This document shows positions 8,111 through 12,945 of a DNA stretch of 12,945 nt, one piece after another. The notes beneath the pieces are model-generated. The model was not told where the DNA came from. It searched no databases and saw only the letters and a list, made by a program, of their open reading frames with translations. The DNA comes from CAYGJN01 sp964350135. GTDB lineage: Bacteria > Bdellovibrionota > Bacteriovoracia > Bacteriovoracales > Bacteriovoracaceae. A program made the translations under genes and the position numbers. The stretch spans positions 1-12,945 of the forward strand of contig CAYGJN010000081.1 in assembly GCA_964350135.1 (NCBI GenBank), in the 5' to 3' direction. Within the stretch, counting starts at the first letter, position 1; each line of letters starts with the position of its first letter.

Positions 8111-8136
8111 AGAGTGTTAAAGAATTAGACACTCTT
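8110..8136 (-). other. Stem-loop spanning the end of the 72-residue gene
   Basis: AAGAGTGT (8110-8117) pairs perfectly with ACACTCTT (8129-8136). The interior can add three pairs (TAA with TTA) around an AGAA loop, leaving G8128 bulged. The hairpin begins inside the stop codon of the minus-strand 72-residue gene. No T-tract follows on the minus strand, so it is not a classical intrinsic terminator. It could protect or process the transcript between this gene and the 642-residue gene, or stall polymerase. Confidence 0.45.
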
Positions 8137-8353
8137 AGGATTTAAGGTTTTCGATTTCCTTAACGAGGTCTGCTACTGCCTTTTGGGCCATATCACATTC
8201 TTCTTTCCAGACTTTATGGTCAAGATTGGGGTCCTTATTCATTATAAGATTTCCCATAATTCTCATTTTTTCATTAAGCTCCCCTAAAAGGTTTGCTGCT
8301 AGTTGCTCATCTTCAAGCCCTTCAAGAATTTCGGTTATCTTAGCTAGGTCCAT
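8135..8353 (-). CDS. Small acidic helical protein of unknown function, 72 residues
   Basis: Complete small frame from ATG 8353 to TAA at 8135-8137. The Shine-Dalgarno GGAG (8361-8364 on the minus strand) lies 7 nt before the ATG, so translation is likely real. The sequence is almost entirely heptad-friendly (MDLAKITEILEGLEDEQLA, then NEKMRIMGNLIMN, then a second helix ending KEIENLKS), suggesting a helical hairpin broken around NKDPNLDHKVW. It has one Cys and no signal peptide, so it is probably cytosolic. A dimeric or adaptor-type protein is possible but unproven. It lies directly downstream of the terminator that ends the protease gene and 78 nt upstream of the 642-residue exported-protein gene. 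Confidence 0.8.
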   Translation of the reverse strand: MDLAKITEILEGLEDEQLAANLLGELNEKMRIMGNLIMNKDPNLDHKVWKEECDMAQKAVADLVKEIENLKS

Positions 8354-8364
8354 AATTAAACTCC

Positions 8365-8393
8365 AAAAAAAGGCCCAGATCTAAGTCTGGGCC
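8365..8393 (-). terminator. Intrinsic terminator of the subtilase gene, abutting the next gene's RBS
   Basis: On the minus strand an 8-bp GC-rich stem, GGCCCAGA (8372-8379) paired with TCTGGGCC (8386-8393) around a 6-nt loop, is followed at once by seven T residues (8365-8371 complemented). That is a textbook rho-independent terminator, 26 nt past the protease stop codon. The last T is directly followed by GGAG, the Shine-Dalgarno of the 72-residue gene. On the plus strand there is no T-tract after the stem, so it acts in one direction. Confidence 0.88.
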
Positions 8394-8419
8394 CAAAGAG
8401 ATTAAAATACTTTTTAGTT

Positions 8420-10108
8420 TTAGTAAATAACTTCTAAGGCACTTACTTTAAATCCCCAATCAGTCACACTATAGTCTGAATTAAATCGAATTGTTACAGT
8501 ATCTCCCATAACATAGTCAGACTTAACATTCGTCCCTGCCCCAGTTAAAGAGCTTACAATTGGGCCTCCAGCTGCACCCTCAATAATATGAAGATAATCA
8601 TAGTTTCTTTCAAGGTCTATTTGTTCAACAACAACTCTTATAAAACGAGCATTCTCAACATTAAAAGTTACCTCTTGAGTTTGATTAATATCATATGGGT
8701 GTGGACTTTCAAAAACTGAATCTAGTTGATAACCCTGCCAATCATCTTCGTTTGGCATCTCAGGTCTCTCAGGTCTAATATCAGATAGGATATTGAATGC
8801 ATCAACTCGTCCCCAACTTACAGATTTTCTTCTATAAGAAGAAACTGGCACTGATGTCCAAAGTAGTCTGTCTTTCATTTCATCAACTGAAATTCTTCCT
8901 TCATTTGCTACCAGAAGTCCTAGTACTCCTGTTACATGTGGAGTGGCCATAGAAGTACCACTATAAACACTGTACCCACCTGATTTAACAGTTGATAAAA
9001 TATTTCTACCGGGAGCTGCAATATCGACAGTCTCTGCTCCGTAGCAACTAAAGCTTGCTAGTTGATCTTGGATATTATGAGCGGCAACTGATACAACATT
9101 ATCGTTTTCATAATTTGAAGGATAATGAGCTGTTCCATCATTATTTGATGAAGAGTTTCCAGCAGCTGCTACAAAATAGATTCCACTTTCTTCAGCTCTT
9201 GTAATTGAATCAGCTAAGGCTTGAGAATAACCTCCGCCACCCCATGAGTTTGACATGATATCAACATTTAAAAGAGTTGCGTAATCGATTGCTCTAATTG
9301 CATTTGCTGTTGTACCTGATCCACTGTCAGATAAAAACTTAATAGCAACAATACTTGCATTGGCCATTACACCAGCAACACCTTCACCATTATTATGAAC
9401 GGCTGCAATTGTTCCCGAACAATGAGTTCCATGTCCATGACCATCTATAGGGTCTGAGTCATCATTAGCAAAGTCGTACCCATGTATATCATCAATGAAT
9501 CCGTTTCCATCATCATCAACTCCCTCTTCACCGTTTGCCTCTGCCGTATTAATCCACATATTAGGAGCTAAATCAGGATGGTTATAATCAACACCAGTAT
9601 CAATAACTGCGATCTTTACATTTTTGCTACCTTTAGTGATATCCCAAGCAGCTAAAGCATTAACATCTGCTCCAACAACTCCACCTTCCATTTCGTTGGG
9701 ATCATTATCACCAGTATTATGAATACCCCATAACTGAGAAAAGTTAGGATCACTTGGTACAGACTTTGACAAAAGAGCTTCAAAGTCAGTTATTTCATGT
9801 GTTGTGTAAATAAAGTTAGGCTCTGCATACTCAATTTCTGATAGTGAATTAAGATTAACTAGAGAAGCTTCAAGACTTCTTTGATCAACTTTTACTTTGT
9901 AAAGATTACCAAAAGAGACTTTTAAATCAATAATCTCTCTGATGCCAAAAGATCTAGCATTTTGTAAAAAAGCTAAGCTATTAGCTGATTTCCTGAGCTT
10001 TATTATGAGCTCCCCTGGTACATGTTTGTGATGCTTTAGATCTTTTACATTGGCGGATACACTTAATCCCGTCATGCTTATTGCTAAAGCAAAAAAGAAA
10101 CTCTTCAT
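8420..10108 (-). CDS. Secreted subtilisin-like serine protease (S8 family) with CUB-like C-terminal domain
   Basis: A 562-residue exported protease precursor. Residues 1-19 form a signal peptide ending VSA. Residues ~28-105 are an inhibitor-type propeptide (PGELIIKLRK to EIEYAEPNF). The S8 catalytic domain follows, ~120-445, with Asp170 in AVIDTGVD, His226 in GHGHGTHC, the oxyanion Asn318 in AAAGNSS and the nucleophile Ser386 in SGTSMATPH, so the triad is intact. A DDDGNGFIDD loop (198-207) is a likely calcium site common in this family. Residues ~455-562 resemble a CUB domain (YDYLHIIEG, then VTIRFNSDYSVTDWGFK), probably binding substrate or cell surfaces. Cys230 and Cys355 could pair. GAGGGAG (10114-10120) lies 5 nt before ATG 10108. 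It degrades extracellular protein; a role in predation or nutrient release is inference. Confidence 0.95.
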   Translation of the reverse strand: MKSFFFALAISMTGLSVSANVKDLKHHKHVPGELIIKLRKSANSLAFLQNARSFGIREIIDLKVSFGNLYKVKVDQRSLEASLVNLNSLSEIEYAEPNFIYTTHEITDFEALLSKSVPSDPNFSQLWGIHNTGDNDPNEMEGGVVGADVNALAAWDITKGSKNVKIAVIDTGVDYNHPDLAPNMWINTAEANGEEGVDDDGNGFIDDIHGYDFANDDSDPIDGHGHGTHCSGTIAAVHNNGEGVAGVMANASIVAIKFLSDSGSGTTANAIRAIDYATLLNVDIMSNSWGGGGYSQALADSITRAEESGIYFVAAAGNSSSNNDGTAHYPSNYENDNVVSVAAHNIQDQLASFSCYGAETVDIAAPGRNILSTVKSGGYSVYSGTSMATPHVTGVLGLLVANEGRISVDEMKDRLLWTSVPVSSYRRKSVSWGRVDAFNILSDIRPERPEMPNEDDWQGYQLDSVFESPHPYDINQTQEVTFNVENARFIRVVVEQIDLERNYDYLHIIEGAAGGPIVSSLTGAGTNVKSDYVMGDTVTIRFNSDYSVTDWGFKVSALEVIY

Positions 10109-10134
10109 AAAAACTCCCTCATGGATGAATAATC

Positions 10135-10149
10135 AGTGAATCATTCACT
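10135..10149. promoter_or_regulatory. 15-bp perfect palindrome in the protease upstream region, candidate operator
   Basis: AGTGAAT-C-ATTCACT is a perfect 7-1-7 inverted repeat, 27-41 bp upstream of the protease ATG. The single-base centre makes an RNA hairpin unlikely, so a DNA-binding dimer is the better explanation. The flanking ATGAATAATCA (10125-10135 region) repeats part of the half-site. The binding protein is unknown; the 7-1-7 form recalls Fur-family boxes. Confidence 0.4.
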
Positions 10150-10233
10150 TAAACTATGGCTTGTCCTTATAGGATCCCCCGTAAAATATTTCCTTTCAAG
10201 CACCGCGGCTAACAGGAAACTTATTCCGTGGTT

Positions 10234-10239
10234 ATTATA
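10234..10239. promoter_or_regulatory. Candidate -10 element in the protease / PilZ-like divergent region
   Basis: The minus strand reads TATAAT here, a perfect -10 hexamer that could serve the protease with a long leader of roughly 120 nt. No good -35 is present at 16-18 bp. On the plus strand the same stretch offers TATTAT/TATATT for the PilZ-like gene, also without a clear -35. The 192-bp gap (10109-10300) therefore holds probable promoters for both genes, not precisely placed. Confidence 0.25.
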
Positions 10240-10254
10240 TTCTGCCCAGTTTAG

Positions 10255-10267
10255 GGAAAACTTTTCC
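10255..10267. promoter_or_regulatory. 13-bp palindrome upstream of the PilZ-like gene
   Basis: GGAAAA-C-TTTTCC is a perfect 6-1-6 inverted repeat centred about 40 bp before the PilZ-like ATG. It may be an operator. Chance occurrence is quite possible given its A/T-rich core. Confidence 0.2.
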
Positions 10268-10300
10268 AAAAATTAAACGTTGAGATTTTGGTACGCAAAT

Positions 10301-11122
10301 ATGTCAGAATATATAGGTATGATTTACGGTAGCTCAAACCACCCCGTTGAAGTTAAAAAAATTCGTCTAAAAATATGGACGCTTCGAGAAGAAATCGAAT
10401 GGGTCATTAAATGCCTTCAAGAGAAGAGTGAAAAAGAACTTACTCCAGAAGAAATTCAAGAAATAAAAAACAAATACATCGGTCATATAAAACTTCCCCC
10501 TACTACAATGAAAGAGCTCGGTATTGATAATGGTAATAACGAAGCTGAGAGCTTTTCTGATCAAGACGGCGATGATGCCACTGAGGAAGCTAGTGCACAG
10601 GCAGATGATGCTAAAGAGCCCAAAGACTCATCTGAGGAGTCAAAGGAAGAGGAAGCTCAATCGGCCAATGATAATGAAGCTAACAGCACAAACTCTGAAA
10701 TTGTAACAGATGAGAATAATATTATTTTTATCAACAGAAAAAGACCTGATCTTGCTCCAGAGAGAATTTCTGATGCTGTAACAATGCTCTCAGATGTTAA
10801 TATGAATATTATTTCTTGCTTTAGTAGTGAACGCTACCTTAGTGGTCAATCAATCATACTTGAATTTGTCGTTCCAACTCATTTCTTTGTTTCTGCAGAA
10901 GTCATTGAATGTAGAAATTACAATATCTCAAGTCGAATCATTTCGGAGTCCAGACCTAAGTACCGTCTGCATGCTAAATTCACCTTTTCAAGAGCTGGTG
11001 AGCGAACAATGCTTAGACGCTTTCTGAAGTCTGTTGAACCAGAGATCCCAGTAGAGAAAAAACGAAAACCAAAACAAGATGACTCTGACAGCCTAGATGA
11101 TCTTGATGACCTTGGACTATAA
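10301..11122 (+). CDS. PilZ-like domain protein with acidic linker and acidic C-terminal tail
   Basis: A 273-residue cytosolic protein in three parts. Residues 1-75 are mixed and helical (EEIEWVIKCLQEKSEKELTPEE). Residues ~76-138 are a disordered, strongly acidic Asp/Glu/Ser/Ala linker. Residues ~146-247 have the alternating pattern of a PilZ beta-barrel: SGQSIILEFVVPTHFFVSAEV, SSRIISE, then KFTFSRAGERTMLRRFLK. PilZ domains bind cyclic-di-GMP through RxxxR and D/NxSxxG; here only RKRPDLAPER and DVNMNI stand in those places, so ligand binding is doubtful. The tail after a basic patch is acidic and ends DDLDDLGL. The start is uncertain: ATG 10301 has no good Shine-Dalgarno, and TTG 10280 (seven residues longer) or ATG 10319 are alternatives. 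Family call is by pattern, moderate. Confidence 0.7.
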   Translation: MSEYIGMIYGSSNHPVEVKKIRLKIWTLREEIEWVIKCLQEKSEKELTPEEIQEIKNKYIGHIKLPPTTMKELGIDNGNNEAESFSDQDGDDATEEASAQADDAKEPKDSSEESKEEEAQSANDNEANSTNSEIVTDENNIIFINRKRPDLAPERISDAVTMLSDVNMNIISCFSSERYLSGQSIILEFVVPTHFFVSAEVIECRNYNISSRIISESRPKYRLHAKFTFSRAGERTMLRRFLKSVEPEIPVEKKRKPKQDDSDSLDDLDDLGL

Positions 11123-11123
11123 A

Positions 11124-11534
11124 CTACTGTCCTTCAGCGGCAATTGATAATTTATTGGCCCCCGCCTTTTTAGCAATATCAATTATCTCAAATGCATTTT
11201 CTAAAGTTGAAGCTTTATCACCTTCTAAAATAACAATATCTGTTCCTTGAGACTTAAGGGCCAAACGTATATCTGATTCCAAGTCCCCTTCAACTAATTT
11301 TCCTTCAACAAAAATCTTACCATTTGAGCTTAATGAAACAATGACTACCTTAGATTCTTTAGAATTTGTCTCTGATGCTGTTTTGGGTAAATCAATATCA
11401 ATACCTGATTCTAAGGATACTGAAGAAGTAACCATAAAAATAATAAGAAGTACCAGCATGATATCAATTAGTGGAGTTAAATTGATATCTGCAATTATAT
11501 CGTCATCTGAATTGTTTGAATTATTAAAGGCCAA
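11124..11534 (-). CDS. exbD: ExbD/TolR-type biopolymer transport protein
   Basis: A 136-residue inner-membrane protein that with ExbB forms the proton-driven motor energising TonB- or TolA-type outer-membrane work. It has a short acidic cytosolic N-terminus, one transmembrane helix (~19-38, INLTPLIDIMLVLLIIFMV) with the conserved proton-path Asp24, then the DLP motif (48-50) and a periplasmic domain (VVIVSLSSNGKIFVEG onward). The start codon is TTG at 11534, supported by AGGAG 5 nt upstream; that site overlaps the exbB stop (TAGGAG), so the two genes are translationally coupled with an 8-nt gap. No tonB or tolA is in the window, so ExbD versus TolR cannot be settled. Its stop is 1 nt from that of the convergent PilZ-like gene. 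Confidence 0.93.
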   Translation of the reverse strand: MAFNNSNNSDDDIIADINLTPLIDIMLVLLIIFMVTSSVSLESGIDIDLPKTASETNSKESKVVIVSLSSNGKIFVEGKLVEGDLESDIRLALKSQGTDIVILEGDKASTLENAFEIIDIAKKAGANKLSIAAEGQ

Positions 11535-11542
11535 GTGAACTC

Positions 11543-12145
11543 CTAAGCAAAATAGTCTCTAAAGTCTTCAAGACGGTTTTTATATTCGGCCATCATTTGA
11601 TTAAGTTGAGTTTGAAAAAAATTATAAAAAATAACAGCAATAACAGCCACTAAGATTCCTGCTGCAGTTGCAATTAAAGCTTCTGAAATACCTGAAGCCA
11701 CAACAGAAAATCCCCCCTTGCCAGCAGTTGCAATAGAATCAAAGGACTTAATAATACCAACAACAGTTCCAAATAGACCCACAAATGGTGCTGAGGAGCC
11801 TACTGTTCCAAGTACCCATAGGTAGCGTTTAAGTCCCCTTTGTGTATCTTGCATCCGCCTCATGGCCTTATCATCTTTTTTATCAACACTGCCTTCTTCA
11901 TCGAGGTAAACAAGAAGTGGACTACAAGCAATAGGACTGGCTGTTTGCAAGCATAAATCTCTACACTCTTTTTGCTTATCATTTTTTAAAAGCTCTATTG
12001 ATCCATGAAAAAGACCATCTGTTATTTTTTGAAATCGTCTAAGCGTAATAAATTTTTCAACTATGACACACCAAGAAGCAATGCTAAAAATTAGCAATGG
12101 CCACATCACAAAGCCGCCCTCTTTAAATATTTCCCAAAGACTCAT
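11543..12145 (-). CDS. exbB: MotA/TolQ/ExbB proton channel family protein
   Basis: A 200-residue three-helix inner-membrane protein, partner of the following ExbD. TM1 is ~11-31, the cytosolic loop ~32-107, TM2 ~108-132 (LGTVGSSAPFVGLFGTVVGI, a hallmark of the family) and TM3 ~155-178 (EALIATAAGILVAVIAVIFY), with a short cytosolic tail. The conserved Thr residues of TM2 and TM3 are present. Start ATG 12145 has GAGGAG 5 nt upstream. It is first in a two-gene operon, exbB-exbD. The cytosolic loop carries three Cys (61, 65, 74), which I do not recall as typical. ExbB and TolQ cannot be separated on sequence alone; the exact outer-membrane partner is unknown. Confidence 0.93.
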   Translation of the reverse strand: MSLWEIFKEGGFVMWPLLIFSIASWCVIVEKFITLRRFQKITDGLFHGSIELLKNDKQKECRDLCLQTASPIACSPLLVYLDEEGSVDKKDDKAMRRMQDTQRGLKRYLWVLGTVGSSAPFVGLFGTVVGIIKSFDSIATAGKGGFSVVASGISEALIATAAGILVAVIAVIFYNFFQTQLNQMMAEYKNRLEDFRDYFA

Positions 12146-12209
12146 AGGTTCTCCTCATTTAACTCATTTTTAAGGCCAAAATTCCTAGGCATTGAACTGG
12201 CCATGAACT

Positions 12210-12238
12210 ATTATAGACACTAGATTGGATTTTACATA
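12210..12238 (-). promoter_or_regulatory. Candidate promoter of the exbB-exbD operon
   Basis: The minus strand has a perfect TATAAT (12210-12215). At 17-bp spacing the -35 would be TATGTA (12233-12238), a poor match. A transcript starting near 12203 would have a leader of about 58 nt to the exbB ATG. The core CTATTATAG reads as a possible -10 on the plus strand too (TATTAT, 12209-12214), which could serve the divergent gene at 12247. Confidence 0.4.
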
Positions 12239-12246
12239 AACTCGCC

Positions 12247-12945
12247 ATGTCATATATTAGTCAAAAAGCATTTAAACAAACTAGACCCATCATATTAGTG
12301 ATGGCTGTTGCACTTTTTCTACTTGCAGGCTTCACTGAACTCTTTCATTCATCGAACCTTACAGCAAACCTGAATAGTCCATCAAAAGGTCCTATTAACA
12401 AAGCAATTTTGGCAAATATAAGCTCTTTGTATCTGCGAAACTCACTTGGGGAATTTGAACTTAATAAGATTGCAGAAAACTGGAAATTATCTAGCCCAAG
12501 AAATGTAGATGCTCCTAACGAATTATTAGAAAAAATTATAAACTCTATTTCAACCATAGAAGTAAAAAGAGTATTTGATAAAGACCCCATCAATCTTGCA
12601 AATTTTTCACTAAATAACCCCGCCATAGAAATTGAAATCTCATCCTTTGAAAAAGCTCAAAAGATACAAATAGGTCTTTTCAATTCAATTGATAATACAA
12701 CCTATATTATGGTTGATGAGGATTCTGTTATCTATCAAGTCAAAATGTTTGATATCTCTTTTCAAAAACTTTCATTAGGTGATTTCATAAATTCTAAACT
12801 CGTGGCCCTTTCAACTGCTGAGCTCTCACAGCTTGTTGTAAAAAAGTACAGACAAACAGTCTTAGACTTTAAAAAGAATAAAGATCAATGGCTGCAACGA
12901 TCAACCAAATTAAGCTCTGAGCGAGTCTCTGAGTATGTAGACACT
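12247..12945 (+). CDS. Membrane-anchored DUF4340-like protein (3' end outside window)
   Basis: An open frame of 233 codons from ATG 12247 to the window edge, so partial. Residues ~14-32 form one N-terminal transmembrane helix (PIILVMAVALFLLAGFT), leaving a periplasmic body. That body has the layout I associate with DUF4340: ISSLYLRNSLGEFELNKI, NWKLSSPRNVDAPN, a NSISTIEVKRVF segment, LANFSLNNPAIEIEI, then KIQIGLFNSIDNTTYIMVDE. DUF4340 proteins often accompany GldG-type ABC transporter components, but no such partner is visible here and the role is unknown. There is no clear Shine-Dalgarno before the ATG. It diverges from exbB across 101 bp. Confidence 0.7.
   Translation, partial: MSYISQKAFKQTRPIILVMAVALFLLAGFTELFHSSNLTANLNSPSKGPINKAILANISSLYLRNSLGEFELNKIAENWKLSSPRNVDAPNELLEKIINSISTIEVKRVFDKDPINLANFSLNNPAIEIEISSFEKAQKIQIGLFNSIDNTTYIMVDEDSVIYQVKMFDISFQKLSLGDFINSKLVALSTAELSQLVVKKYRQTVLDFKKNKDQWLQRSTKLSSERVSEYVDT

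Noticed and set aside
11341..11538. Plus-strand open frame antisense to exbD
   Set aside because: It mirrors the conserved ExbD reading frame on the other strand and has no independent support.
12345..12626. Minus-strand open frame of 93 codons near the right edge
   Set aside because: It lies inside the DUF4340-like frame, which has a membrane anchor and family-like pattern; the antisense frame has neither start signal nor family features.
1..12945. tRNA genes, CRISPR array, insertion sequence or phage elements
   Set aside because: I found no regularly spaced repeats, terminal inverted repeats, transposase or integrase frames, and no tRNA-like cloverleaf.

Overview
The window is AT-rich DNA that looks like the chromosome of a free-living Gram-negative bacterium. 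An ExbB/ExbD pair implies an outer membrane, and several proteins carry N-terminal signal peptides or anchors. The mix of PEP carboxykinase, split transketolase, a secreted subtilase and lineage-specific exported proteins, with very low GC, recalls the Bdellovibrio-and-like group, especially marine Bacteriovorax/Halobacteriovorax relatives. That placement is an impression from gene style, not proven here. I see no mobile element, CRISPR array, tRNA or rRNA.

Layout. (1) 1-2176, minus: the N-terminal 725 codons of a large exported protein with a Cys-rich first third and a coiled-coil/Pro-Ser-rich remainder; its 3' end lies outside the window. (2) 2177-2409: divergent promoter region. (3) 2410-6111, plus: pckA, the two halves of a split transketolase (a 2-nt gap between them), then rpmB (ribosomal protein L28). 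The first three form a small carbon-metabolism unit: oxaloacetate to PEP, then the non-oxidative pentose phosphate pathway. (4) 6128-10108, minus: a 642-residue exported protein of unknown function, a 72-residue helical protein, and a secreted subtilisin-like protease with a CUB-like C-terminal domain. In transcription order the protease comes first, then a strong intrinsic terminator, then the small gene, whose Shine-Dalgarno starts where the terminator U-tract ends. (5) 10301-11122, plus: a PilZ-like protein with a long acidic linker and acidic tail. (6) 11124-12145, minus: exbB-exbD operon, converging on the PilZ-like gene with only 1 nt between stop codons. (7) 12247-12945, plus: start of a membrane-anchored DUF4340-like protein, cut by the window edge.

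I did not find a clear new multi-gene system. The points most worth a second look are the terminator-to-RBS junction at 8354-8393, a marked excess of the tetranucleotide GGCC across the whole window, a 15-bp perfect palindrome in the protease leader, the degenerate PilZ-like protein, and the two large exported proteins with no recognisable family.
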